Part shown: positions 16,901 to 26,072 of the stretch, one piece after another | Layout of the letters: each line of letters opens with the position of its first letter | How positions within the stretch are numbered: the first letter of the stretch is position 1 | Origin: CAYPTB01 sp964413535 | GTDB lineage: Bacteria; Planctomycetota; UBA1135; GCA-002686595 | DNA: 64,000 nucleotides | Direction: 5' to 3' | NCBI GenBank assembly: GCA_964413535.1 | Contig: CAYPTB010000004.1 | Coordinates: forward strand, 62,001 to 126,000 | The notes under the pieces: model-generated | The model's input: the letters and a program-made list of their open reading frames with translations, nothing else | Database searches by the model: none | What the model was told of the DNA's origin: nothing | Program-made: the position numbers and the translations under genes

Positions 16901-16945
16901 ACTCGGCAAAGTTCGCAGCGTTGGTGTCGGTACCGGGAGGGACGG

Positions 16946-17779
16946 ATGCGAACGATGCGGGTTCAACCCGGGGCCCACGCCGTCCTGATGGAACAAGAAG
17001 CGCAGTCTATCCCTCCAGCGAGCACGAAGGCCCGCCCGGAAGTGCTTCACAAGTACATGCCGCTCATTGGATGCAAGTACTTCAGGAGAGTTGCCACAAT
17101 CCTCCGGAGAAGCACGATTCATTTCTCTTCTTCGGCGGCGTTCAACGACCCATTCGATTGTCGCATAAAGATCGACTTCGACGGAACAGACGAAGATCTG
17201 GGCGCGGCGGTTGTCAGGATCCTGAAGGCTAACGGGATTCCGCTCTTGTCCGACGAGGAGCCTGGCGAGCGGGTGGCTCAACTCCGCACCGAGAAGGGGC
17301 GGGATCTGTTTCTCCAAACCGTGCGCGAAGGTGCCAAACGAATCGGTGTGCTTTGCCTGGTCGAAGACCCGAGCGATCTCTTAATGTGGGCGCACTATGG
17401 CGCGTCTCATGCTGGAGTCTGCTTGGCGTTCGATACAACCTGCTCCCCCTTTTCGACGGCACGCGCTGTAGCATATTCGCGTGACTACCTTTCGATCCGA
17501 TTTACAGACTCAGATGGCGAACAGATGGCCCGTGACTCACTCTTCACTAAGGCAGAAGAATGGATCTACGAGAATGAGTGGCGGAGTATCGATGATGAGC
17601 AGGGCCCTGGCCCGCATTCATTTCCTCGGGAAGCACTTGTCGGCGTGGTACGTGGGTCACGGTTGGCTGGTCCGTGGCTCGATCGATTGCGCAAGTTGAC
17701 CAGAGATCGCGGAATCCCCCTTCGAGTTGCCGAACCCGACCCAGATCGGTTCGAGCTGGCTCTTCGCGACGACAACTAG
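16946..17779 (+). CDS. DUF2971 family protein
   Basis: 277 residues. Family blocks are visible in order: LHKYMPL near the start, STIHFSSSAAFNDPFDCRIKI, GVLCLVEDPSDLLMWAHYGASHAGVCLAFD and KAEEWIYENEWR. DUF2971 proteins are widespread in accessory and defence regions; their biochemical role is not established. The ATG at 16946 has a good ribosome-binding site (GGGAGG, 5-nt spacing); an ATG at 16988 is possible. Base composition is lower in GC than the preceding backbone genes, consistent with acquisition. It is convergent with the helicase gene. Confidence 0.85.
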   Translation: MRTMRVQPGAHAVLMEQEAQSIPPASTKARPEVLHKYMPLIGCKYFRRVATILRRSTIHFSSSAAFNDPFDCRIKIDFDGTDEDLGAAVVRILKANGIPLLSDEEPGERVAQLRTEKGRDLFLQTVREGAKRIGVLCLVEDPSDLLMWAHYGASHAGVCLAFDTTCSPFSTARAVAYSRDYLSIRFTDSDGEQMARDSLFTKAEEWIYENEWRSIDDEQGPGPHSFPREALVGVVRGSRLAGPWLDRLRKLTRDRGIPLRVAEPDPDRFELALRDDN

Positions 17780-17877
17780 CTCCAGGCAACCTGTCAGCCC
17801 GATGGGGACCTGCGCAGCGGCGGCAGTCTCTTGATATTCCGCGCGCAACGTGTCGCTGCGGATGACGGAGATCATGT

Positions 17878-20800
17878 CTACAGCGCGTACCACGCTCTAC
17901 TGATCCCTCCTTGTGTTTGGAGGCAAGGCGGAGTTGTCTCCCGGGCCTTGCGATACCGCTTGAGGACTTCGACCCCATCGCGACGTTGGGCCTCCCAGTG
18001 TCGCTTGAGCTGGAGTCTGCCGAGGCCCTGGACTTCGGTGTAGTACGAGTCGGTGGCGTGGGCCTCCAGGACCTCGACCCCGACGAGGCTCAGGAGACCC
18101 CGGAAGGGCACGCCGTGGCGCTCGAGTGCCGAAACGGCTTCTCGACCGAAGCCGTACGGCAGTCGCTCCTCGAAAAGGTCAGGAGCCTGCGCGCGAGCCA
18201 GCTCTATCAGGGCGCTGCGGACCAGGATCTGACGGGCGGCCTCGACCAGGGCGAGGCGCTCGGCAGCGTTACGGTTGTCCTCAACCTCCTGGAGCCGGGA
18301 GGTGATAGCGGCTGCTGCGTCCCCCGCGATACGGTCGCCCGCCTCGACCTGGGTCGGCGTCCAGTCTCCGGGCGCGGCTCCAACGGCATCCTGGAGAGCG
18401 GGCAGGTTGAGGATGGACACCACGCCGGTCCCGCGTGGAGCGGCGAAGACGGTCACCCGGGCGGGAGCTGGCGAGGCCAGCTCGGCGATCCCGGCAGGTT
18501 TCGGTGCATGTGGCGGATCGCCGACGGACCCGAGTAGCTCGTCGAGAACGCCCTCGCCGTAGGAGAGGAGCTGCACCGAGTTCGGGTGCCGGTCGAAGAC
18601 CTCGGGCGCAAAGGTCACCGCGAGATCGTGGCCCTTCCACGAGAGCATGTGCGCGCCGTTGATCTCGGGGTGCGGACGGAACTGGCGACCGAGCGCGCGC
18701 GAGCGGACGAGCGCCTGTTCGAGCTGCTGCAAGGTGACCGGCGGCTCCGGCATGTCGTCGATGTCGGGGTCCTCCTCGACGTGCGCATCGAGGTCCAGCG
18801 CCGTGCCCTCGTGCTTCTCGACCTCCTCGCGCAGCGCTGCGATCTGCTCCTCCAGCTTCCTCGCACGTTTCTCGGCCGGGAGCATCGCCATCTCCTCGAT
18901 CGTGCGGCTGATCTTGTGGAGGATCGGCTGGAGTTCGCCGACCACGTCCACGAACCAGCCGATGCGGTCGTCCAGCCGCTGGTAGATCACGGCCTCGACG
19001 GTGTCGGCGTAGAAGTAGTTGCGTATCCAGACGGTCTCGAAGGTCTGGCCGATGCGGTCGATGCGACCGATGCGCTGCTCGACGCGCATCGGGTTCCAGG
19101 GCATGTCGTAGTTGATGAGCACGCCGCAGGTCTGGAGGTTGAGGCCCTCGCTCGCCGACTCCGTGCAAAGCAGGACTTTGATCTCCTCGCCCCGTCGGAA
19201 CTCCTCCTTGATCGTCTCCTTGTGGCGCGGCATCCAGGCCGTGCCGTCCCAAACCTCACCGCCGCGACCGGAGTAGCAGGCGATCTGCGAACCGTACACC
19301 TGTCGCAGCTCGTCGCGGACGTAGTCCATCGTGTCCGTGTACTGCGTGAACACGATCACGGTTTCCCGCTCGTTGAAGATCGCGCGCAGATCCCTCACGA
19401 GCTGCTCCAGCTTGCTGTCCGATCCGAGCCGCTCCAGCTCGCGAATGAAATCCTCGATGTACGAGACCTCGGCGAGGAACTGGGCCGGGTCGCCTTCGAC
19501 CTCCGCCTCGCCGAAGTCGAAGTCGAGGTCGGCTTGTTCCATGTCGTCGTCGGTGAGCCCCGCGTCCTTCGCCAGCCCGAGCAGGAAGTCGCGCCGTCGC
19601 TCCAGGCTCTTCCTGATCGCGTAGAACGAGCTGGTCAGGCGGCGGCGGTACACCGTCATCACGAAGCCGAGCCCCTTCCGCTCCGCCTCGTACTTCTGGT
19701 AGTGGTCCGAGATGTACTCGTCGATGCGGTCGTACAGCTCGCGCTCCGCCTCGGTCAGCGGAATCCACTCCGGGCGAGGATCGCGGTGAGGGACGTTGGC
19801 ATCGAGCAGGCCGCGCTCGCGGTAGCGCCGCAAGAGCGCGCGCGTGTTGCGCCAGACGAGCGTGCGGATCGGCGTGTGGCGCTTGACCATCTCGTGTAGC
19901 GCGGCCCGGCCGTCGGCGCTGAGCTGCTGGATGGCCGTCTCTCGCTTCGACGAGCGCAAGAGCCCCTTGATGGTCTCCCACTCGACGAGGCCGAGCTTCG
20001 CGCTCACGACCGTCTCGAAGCGATCGTCCCAGCGCCCGCCCGCGTCGAGGTAGTCGGCGACCATGCCGAGCAGGAACTCCCAGTCGCGATCCTCGAACGG
20101 CTTGCGCAACTGCTCGAAGAACGCGAGGAAGTTGTCCTCCAGCGCCCCCCAGCGCCCGCCGACGCCGAGCACGCGCAAGAGGTCCCAGACCTCGACCGGA
20201 TGAACCTGCATCGGCGTCGCGGTCAAGAGGTAGAGGCAACGCGTGCGATCCTTGATGCCGGGCCGGTTGTCGGTCCCGGTGAGCAGCTCCAAGAGCCGAT
20301 TGGGCCGGTACTGGCCGGAGAGAAAGTCCTTGCGGCGGGCGTGGTGGCTTTCGTCAACGATGACGAGGTCCCACGGTCCGGCGTCGAGAACCTCCTCTTG
20401 GCGCTCGCGGCGCTTCGCGAGCTGGCTGGAGGCGAGCAGAATCGGGCACGCGCGCCAGGGGTTCGCGCTCGTGTGCTGGACCTCGCGATCGAAAACGTCG
20501 CGAATCGCGCCGTCCTCGTACCGCGGGACGTTGAGCACGAACTTCTCGTACAGCTCCTCCTGCCACTGCCGCAGGACGCTCTTCGGGACGAGCAGGAGCG
20601 CGCGCTCTACCTTGCCCGAGATGACCAGTTGGCGGAGCGCGAGGCCCGCTTCGATCGTCTTTCCTAACCCCACCTCGTCGCAGAAGAGGAAGTTCTCCGG
20701 GTACCGCTCGACCGTCTCGCGCACGACTCGTAGCTGATGCGGCCAGGGGTTGATCGTGCTCGTTTCGATGCCGATGCGCGCGGCGTTCGGAAGGTGCGGA

Positions 20801-21633
20801 GCCTCGCGCAGGAACCGGAACGCGATGCGCTCCGCCGCAGTCGAGGCGATGGCCTCCTCATCCGGCTTGGGCTCCTTCGCCTTCGGCCGCCGCTCCAGCG
20901 GATCCTCGCGCGGCTGGTCCGGCGGGCAGAAGTCGAGCAGCTCTCGCTGCACGGCTTCGGGAACATCGAGGGCGATCCAGGACTCGTCGCGCCCTTCCCA
21001 GAGATCGTTGAAGCGGCGCTCGATGCGGTGGATGTACGGCGCGAGCGATGGGGTGTGATCGGAGCCGAACTGTCGCTCCCAGGTCGTGAAGACCATAAAC
21101 GTCTCGTAGTTCGACTCCCAGCCCCGAACGGACTCGTTGCTGCTCCCGCTGAATCCGACCTTCTGGTCGTCAGCGTCCGCGAAGACGCCCTCTTTCGGGT
21201 GGTAATACTCCTCGGCATCCGATGCAGGCAGCGGCGCGCCGTCACGCCCTCGCGGCAGCACGACGCGCATCTCCAGGGTTCCCTGCGCGACCATCCACGC
21301 GAGCACCTCCAGGCGCTTGCGAATCAGGTCGTTTGGCGTGTCGAGCTTGCCCGTCATCGCGGCCTCGACGGTGCCCTTGAGGCTCTCGCCCCGGCGGATC
21401 GCCTCGCAGTCCTCCTCGGAGAGCTGTGCTCCGACGAGCAGCCGCATCCGACCCTCGTTCGCGATCAGCCGCACGACGCCCGCCGCCGCGACCGCGAGCG
21501 CGGAGCTGGAGAAGTACCCCGCGCTGCGGTCGTACCGGACGCTGCGCTCCAGCGCCGGGATGTAGAAGCGGTGCAGGCGGTCGTCGTTCGGACCGTAGCT
21601 GATCTGGAAGGGGTGCGAGCTGAGCGAAGGCAT
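17878..21633 (-). CDS. PLD-domain SNF2-type helicase (Hma-like helicase)
   Basis: 1251 residues from ATG 21633. An N-terminal phospholipase-D-like module (RSAGYFSSSALAVAAAG, then HPKEGVFADADDQKVGFSGSSNES with an H-x-K motif near residue 150) precedes an SF2/SNF2 motor: Walker A CDEVGLGKTIEAG (~314), DEAH-like VIVDESHHAR (~425), LLTATPMQ, SEGLNLQ and the arginine-finger motif QRIGRIDRIGQ (~859). Such PLD-helicases act with DNA methylases in anti-phage systems. It is the last gene of a five-gene minus-strand operon, 8 nt after the DUF932 gene. The frame extends upstream into that gene, but MPSLSSHPFQISYGP is the natural start. The C-terminal ~300 residues carry no motif I know. Confidence 0.9.
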   Translation of the reverse strand: MPSLSSHPFQISYGPNDDRLHRFYIPALERSVRYDRSAGYFSSSALAVAAAGVVRLIANEGRMRLLVGAQLSEEDCEAIRRGESLKGTVEAAMTGKLDTPNDLIRKRLEVLAWMVAQGTLEMRVVLPRGRDGAPLPASDAEEYYHPKEGVFADADDQKVGFSGSSNESVRGWESNYETFMVFTTWERQFGSDHTPSLAPYIHRIERRFNDLWEGRDESWIALDVPEAVQRELLDFCPPDQPREDPLERRPKAKEPKPDEEAIASTAAERIAFRFLREAPHLPNAARIGIETSTINPWPHQLRVVRETVERYPENFLFCDEVGLGKTIEAGLALRQLVISGKVERALLLVPKSVLRQWQEELYEKFVLNVPRYEDGAIRDVFDREVQHTSANPWRACPILLASSQLAKRRERQEEVLDAGPWDLVIVDESHHARRKDFLSGQYRPNRLLELLTGTDNRPGIKDRTRCLYLLTATPMQVHPVEVWDLLRVLGVGGRWGALEDNFLAFFEQLRKPFEDRDWEFLLGMVADYLDAGGRWDDRFETVVSAKLGLVEWETIKGLLRSSKRETAIQQLSADGRAALHEMVKRHTPIRTLVWRNTRALLRRYRERGLLDANVPHRDPRPEWIPLTEAERELYDRIDEYISDHYQKYEAERKGLGFVMTVYRRRLTSSFYAIRKSLERRRDFLLGLAKDAGLTDDDMEQADLDFDFGEAEVEGDPAQFLAEVSYIEDFIRELERLGSDSKLEQLVRDLRAIFNERETVIVFTQYTDTMDYVRDELRQVYGSQIACYSGRGGEVWDGTAWMPRHKETIKEEFRRGEEIKVLLCTESASEGLNLQTCGVLINYDMPWNPMRVEQRIGRIDRIGQTFETVWIRNYFYADTVEAVIYQRLDDRIGWFVDVVGELQPILHKISRTIEEMAMLPAEKRARKLEEQIAALREEVEKHEGTALDLDAHVEEDPDIDDMPEPPVTLQQLEQALVRSRALGRQFRPHPEINGAHMLSWKGHDLAVTFAPEVFDRHPNSVQLLSYGEGVLDELLGSVGDPPHAPKPAGIAELASPAPARVTVFAAPRGTGVVSILNLPALQDAVGAAPGDWTPTQVEAGDRIAGDAAAAITSRLQEVEDNRNAAERLALVEAARQILVRSALIELARAQAPDLFEERLPYGFGREAVSALERHGVPFRGLLSLVGVEVLEAHATDSYYTEVQGLGRLQLKRHWEAQRRDGVEVLKRYRKARETTPPCLQTQGGISRAWYAL

Positions 21634-21641
21634 GGGCGCGC

Positions 21642-22625
21642 TCAGTTGACTCTCATCAGTTCCTGCGCGTTGGTGAACGCCTTCAACTTGATGTTGGCGC
21701 TCGTCCCGAACCACACCCGATCGAGGCGTGCCTCGGCCACCTCGTCACGCACCTGCCGGTAGTCCTCGAAGCGCGTGATCGCGTTGTAGGCGGCCCACAG
21801 CGTTCCGCGAACTCCCGGGAGCTGGAGGTCCGGGACCTCTTCCAAGAGTCGTTCGACGTGAAGCCACTTCGGGGGCTTGCTGTCGTCGTGCTTCTGGGCG
21901 GCACTCTTCGGGAAGACGCCTTCCAGGTAGTGAGCGAGCCGCTCCCTCGTGAGCTGCAAGCTCGCCATGCTCTTGAACACAGCCTCGGAGCGCTTGAAGA
22001 CTTCGGTCGTGGCCGCGATCAGATCAGCGGTCTGTCGCAGCCGATCCGCGACGCGGCGGCTGTGTCGCACGCGGAACTCCGCCTGTCCGCCCTTGAGAGC
22101 GAGGACGAGCGTGTTCTGGCACACGACGCGCACCGAGGTGAACTTCACGATCACCGAGCCCTTCCCCGTATGCGTGTTGGAGAGGAGCAGGTATCGGCAG
22201 CAGTCGTCGCCCCGGACGACCTGGATCACGTCTGGGAGCTTCGCAAGCACCCAGACCCGTTCACCTTGACCCAATGAGCCAGCGGTCTCGAAGAACGCCT
22301 CCTCGCGATCGACGATTGGATCGAAGAAGTCGAACGCCTCGGCGTTCTGGAGGGGCTCGTAGCGCTGCGAGACGATCCCGAGCACGACCTCCTCGTCCTT
22401 GGGTCCAGGACCGGGCGGACGAACCAGCTCGTACCGGCTGTACACGTCCTGCCCGTTGGAACGGCGAACGGGCTGGGCACCTCGTGCAGGACGCTTCTCG
22501 ATCTCCCAGTCGAGTCCGGCTGCGCGGATCATCTCCGCCGCCGTCACCGTAGCAGGCACCTCGGTGCCCAGGTCGTGCCAGGGCTTCTCACCCGCGTAGG
22601 CCATCGTCTCGATGTTGGCGGGCAT
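21642..22625 (-). CDS. DUF932 (phage/plasmid-like TIGR03299) protein
   Basis: 327 residues from ATG 22625. The N-terminus MPANIETMAYAGEKPWHDLGTEV and the later YEPLQNAEAFDFFDPIV, TSVRVVCQNTL and NAITRFEDYR blocks are the signature order of DUF932/TIGR03299 proteins found on plasmids and phages. Their function is unknown. Here it is placed inside the defence operon, 7 nt after the methylase stop and 8 nt before the helicase start, so it is co-translated with them. It is not part of the usual helicase-methylase-ATPase core that I know. Confidence 0.85.
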   Translation of the reverse strand: MPANIETMAYAGEKPWHDLGTEVPATVTAAEMIRAAGLDWEIEKRPARGAQPVRRSNGQDVYSRYELVRPPGPGPKDEEVVLGIVSQRYEPLQNAEAFDFFDPIVDREEAFFETAGSLGQGERVWVLAKLPDVIQVVRGDDCCRYLLLSNTHTGKGSVIVKFTSVRVVCQNTLVLALKGGQAEFRVRHSRRVADRLRQTADLIAATTEVFKRSEAVFKSMASLQLTRERLAHYLEGVFPKSAAQKHDDSKPPKWLHVERLLEEVPDLQLPGVRGTLWAAYNAITRFEDYRQVRDEVAEARLDRVWFGTSANIKLKAFTNAQELMRVN

Positions 22626-22632
22626 GGTGGCC

Positions 22633-25602
22633 TCACTCGTCTTCTTCCTTATCGGAGTCGGACTCGTCGCCGTCGAGATCCTCGTCGCCGTAGTCGTCGG
22701 CAGCTTCGGCCGCAACGGCGGCGCTCTGGTCGAAGAGGTCGCCTTGGTGGGAGGGCGGGGCGACGGCTTCCTCGGGCGGGGCGGTTAGGTCGTCGAAGAA
22801 GGCGAGGCGCATGGCCTCCAGGGTCTCGGCCTCGGGGCGGACGAACTGGCCTTTCTGCTTGGTGCGCGGGATCGCGTTGAGGAGGGCCTGGACGAGGGCC
22901 TTGAAGGTGCTGTCGTTCAGGAGACCGGCTTCGCTCAGGAGCTGCTTGCAGGCCGGGCCGCCGTCCTCCTGGTAGAGGAGCATCGCGGTGTGGAGGGCGT
23001 CGATCCAGGCGGGGAAGGTCCGTAGGTCGGGATCGACCATGCCGCGCTTTCGGCGGGCCTTCGGGGGCTGGAGCAGGACGGTGGCGCTCTTCTTCGTGAC
23101 GAGCTTCTTCTCTGCGATGACCTGCTTCTCCAGATCGAGGCCGAGCGCGAGGGCGAGCTTGCGCGCCTCGTCGCCGGGGAACTCCTGGGCCTGGAAGGCG
23201 TCCCAGGCCATGAGATACCAGTCCGTGTAGGGATCGAAGGCGACCGTGCGGCCGAGGAGCAGGCCCTGCTTGCGCAGGTCTATGACTTCCTCGCGCGCGA
23301 GATCGAGGGCGACCTCGGGGCGTAGCGGCTTCGGCTCGCCCGTGCGTTCGTCAACCTCGCTCGTCAGCACGGGCCAGTTCTCGGAGAGGATCGCGAGCGT
23401 CGGGCCGAAGGTCGCGATGTAGAGATCCACGCCCCGGATGCCCTGCGCCTCGAACTCCTCGGCCTTCTGGCGCGCGACGCGGCGGATGCGGCCCTTGAGG
23501 TCGTCCCACCATACCGGCTCGGTCGAGACCTCGCGCTTGCGGCAGGTGAGCATGATCGTACTCTGGGCGGCGTTCTTCTTCGCTTGGTGGAGCGAGTGCT
23601 CGCTCTCGGTGTGGACCGGCCAGGAGGAGTGGATCGCGAAGCCCGCGCCGATGAGCGAGGTCGCGAGCGTGTCCCACGCCTCGACCTTCTTGTGCGTGAA
23701 CATCACCGTGAGCACGCCGTCATCGGTGAGCACCCGGTGCATCTCGCGGAAGGCCGAGGCCATCTTGCGCTCGTAGTCCTCCAGCGCGAGCGCCTTCTTC
23801 TTGCGCCCCATCGACGAGAAGCGGGCGACGTTCGCGACCGCCTCGTCGTCCTTGTTCGTCAGCTCCTCGTTGAAGAACTCCGGGTGCAGGCTGCCGAGCG
23901 TGCGCTTCATCCACACGTAGAAGAAGTCCGCGCACTCGGCGTACATGACGTTCGCCTCGTACGGCGGGTCAGTGCAGATGCTGTCGATCGACTTGCTCGG
24001 GATGGTCGGGATCGAGGCAGCGGGTCCTCGCGAGAAGGTCACCGGAACCGGCTGCGGTCCCGAGTCGAACATCCGCTCGTCGGAGGCAGCCAGCGACGCG
24101 ATGCCCTTGAAGGCGTCAACCACTTGGTTCAGCACCCAGGGGAACAGGTTGTGCGCCCCATCGAACTCCGCGAAGCTCCACTTGAAGCTGTAATCGTGGC
24201 GGTCAAAGGTGTTGGTCACCTTGTTTCGCGTTCCATCCCACTTGCATAGGCGCGAGCTGTAGTCGGCCGCCTTGTCCAGCGGGAGCGCGAGGTACGTCTG
24301 GATGGCGGCGGCCCGCTCAGGGTCGTGCTCGTCACGTACCTGGGCGCACACCTCGTGGTACGCCACCATGTACGTGCAGAGGGCGAGCAGTTGTCGAGGG
24401 GCGAAGAGGTCTGCCCAGGTAGGCATCCCGTAGTGGAGCGGGCGGAGGTCGTTCGTCTCGCTGGGGTACGACTCTCGCGGGACCCAGCCCTTCGCATCCC
24501 AGCCCGGCAGCCTGCGAGCCAACTCAGCATCGACTGAGGAAACGGCGGCCACGTCCTGCGCGGTGGGCGGGCGGAAGTCGAACCCGCCTCGGCGCTTCAC
24601 GGCGACGGCGTAGAGCTGCTGACCCATGCGACCCGCTTGGGCCTCGGGCTTGATCCAATCGTCGCCGTCCACCGGCTGGTTGTGCTCCCAGGGCGAGACC
24701 GCGTTGCCGCGCTTGACCGTGCCTTGGTCGGGATCGAAGGACGACACCTCCTTGCCGCGCAGGATCTGGAAGCGAGCCTCGGAGGCGTCGGCATCGAAGA
24801 TCGGGCGCACGGCGACCGGACTCGCGCCCTTCGCGAGCCACCAGTTCGGCGAGAGCGGGATCGGTTTGCCGGTGTACGGGCACTTCACCGTGCGCGCCCA
24901 GATGTAGGCGTGGATGCTCTCGCCGTCCTCGACCGGAAAGAAGGGTTCCAACCGCTCGCGCACGCGCTCGGCGATGATCGCGCCGTACTTCTCGATATCC
25001 TGCGCGAGCTTCGGGCCGAAGCGGAACGGGTAGTCGAGCGTGGCCTTGAGGATCACGCTGGCGACCGGGTTCAGCTCGTTCGCGTACGTCTCGAACCCAT
25101 ACCGCAGCGCCTCGAAGGGAATCGAGCCGCCGCCGGAGAAGGGATCGAGCACCTTGAGATCACGCTTGCCCCAGGTGTGTTCCAGGAGGTCGCCTAGCGT
25201 GTCGAGGAAGTCCTGCGAGGGGCTGACGGTGAAGGCGCGCTTGTGCTTGTACGGCGGCTCGGAGAGCTTGCCCGCGCCCGTGTCCTTCGCCCACTGGATC
25301 AGCTTCCGCCCAGCGACGGGGTCGCCGAAGATCCCGCACAGGCGCACGAACCAGCGCTCGTAGCTCTTCTCGTCGGGGAAGCGCTCGCGGAGCGTTTCCG
25401 GCCAGTCCTGGCTCCATGCGGGCAGCACGCTGGCGAGGATGGCGGCGCGGCTCGTTAGCAGCGGGCGGCGCGCCCACCAGACGTGCAGGAAGTAGAGGGG
25501 CGGCAGTGCGCTCGACGCGCCACGCTCGCGCATGGACTCCGCCCCGATCACGTCAATCGGAAACCAGCGCTCGATGAAAACGGGCGGTCGGCTCGGCATC
25601 AT
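22633..25602 (-). CDS. DUF1156-domain DNA methylase (Hma-like methylase)
   Basis: 989 residues from ATG 25602. The N-terminus PPVFIERWFPIDVIGAESMRERG...LHVWWARRPL is the DUF1156 signature. KVLDPFSGGGSIPFEALRYGFE gives the SAM-binding motif, and SICTDPPYEANVMYAE (~545) the D-P-P-Y catalytic motif of amino-methyltransferases, so adenine-N6 or cytosine-N4 methylation is expected. A Cys-containing segment (CPYTGKPIPLSPNWWLAKG) lies between, and the C-terminus ends in a very acidic tail. The start overlaps the previous stop as TGATG. In this locus type the methylase probably marks host DNA while the helicase and ATPase attack unmarked DNA; that role is inferred. Confidence 0.9.
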   Translation of the reverse strand: MMPSRPPVFIERWFPIDVIGAESMRERGASSALPPLYFLHVWWARRPLLTSRAAILASVLPAWSQDWPETLRERFPDEKSYERWFVRLCGIFGDPVAGRKLIQWAKDTGAGKLSEPPYKHKRAFTVSPSQDFLDTLGDLLEHTWGKRDLKVLDPFSGGGSIPFEALRYGFETYANELNPVASVILKATLDYPFRFGPKLAQDIEKYGAIIAERVRERLEPFFPVEDGESIHAYIWARTVKCPYTGKPIPLSPNWWLAKGASPVAVRPIFDADASEARFQILRGKEVSSFDPDQGTVKRGNAVSPWEHNQPVDGDDWIKPEAQAGRMGQQLYAVAVKRRGGFDFRPPTAQDVAAVSSVDAELARRLPGWDAKGWVPRESYPSETNDLRPLHYGMPTWADLFAPRQLLALCTYMVAYHEVCAQVRDEHDPERAAAIQTYLALPLDKAADYSSRLCKWDGTRNKVTNTFDRHDYSFKWSFAEFDGAHNLFPWVLNQVVDAFKGIASLAASDERMFDSGPQPVPVTFSRGPAASIPTIPSKSIDSICTDPPYEANVMYAECADFFYVWMKRTLGSLHPEFFNEELTNKDDEAVANVARFSSMGRKKKALALEDYERKMASAFREMHRVLTDDGVLTVMFTHKKVEAWDTLATSLIGAGFAIHSSWPVHTESEHSLHQAKKNAAQSTIMLTCRKREVSTEPVWWDDLKGRIRRVARQKAEEFEAQGIRGVDLYIATFGPTLAILSENWPVLTSEVDERTGEPKPLRPEVALDLAREEVIDLRKQGLLLGRTVAFDPYTDWYLMAWDAFQAQEFPGDEARKLALALGLDLEKQVIAEKKLVTKKSATVLLQPPKARRKRGMVDPDLRTFPAWIDALHTAMLLYQEDGGPACKQLLSEAGLLNDSTFKALVQALLNAIPRTKQKGQFVRPEAETLEAMRLAFFDDLTAPPEEAVAPPSHQGDLFDQSAAVAAEAADDYGDEDLDGDESDSDKEEDE

Positions 25603-26072
25603 CACTCCTCGGCCATCAGGATTCGCAGCGCGCGCTGTGCCCGATTGGCCGAGCTGTTGGACGCCGTCTTCGAGAACCAGTAGAGAACCTCCTCGGGCTC
25701 CATCGAGCGCACGTGTTCGCTGATGGACTCGATGCGCGAGGTCTTGCGCAGCGGCTTGACCGCCTGGAAGAGGAGGCCGAGGCGCACGGCGTCCTCCTCG
25801 CTGAGCTCGAAGGGCGCGCGCCGCGTGGGACCGATGTCGGTCGCGCGGTAGCCCGCGCGCTTGATCGCGGCCAGGACCGGCTCCATGACCGAGCGCAACG
25901 GATCGCCCCAGAGCTGGACAATGCGCTCCATGTCGGGTTCGCCGTCGCGCTGGCTGGAGCGGATGCGGCTCTGGTACAGCGCGAGGCCGTACCCGGCGCG
26001 CTTGCCCGTGCGCTCGGGCGGGATGACTCGCAGCTCGTAGTGGCGTCTCGGTTTCACAGGCATGAGGATCAT
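25602..26072 (-). CDS. Small conserved-looking protein between DUF499 ATPase and DUF1156 methylase
   Basis: 156 residues from ATG 26072, joined to the DUF499 gene by an ATGA overlap and to the methylase by TGATG. An N-terminal basic strand-rich part (MPVKPRRHYELRVIPPERTG) is followed by two helical blocks; RRAPFELSEEDAVRLGLLFQAVKPLRKTSRI and EEVLYWFSKTASNSSANRAQRALRILMAEE end it. No catalytic motif is seen. The tight coupling implies a structural or adaptor partner of the ATPase or methylase. I recall small proteins in this position in other DUF499/DUF1156 loci but cannot name the family safely. An internal ATG at 26063 is an alternative start. Confidence 0.7.
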   Translation of the reverse strand: MILMPVKPRRHYELRVIPPERTGKRAGYGLALYQSRIRSSQRDGEPDMERIVQLWGDPLRSVMEPVLAAIKRAGYRATDIGPTRRAPFELSEEDAVRLGLLFQAVKPLRKTSRIESISEHVRSMEPEEVLYWFSKTASNSSANRAQRALRILMAEE

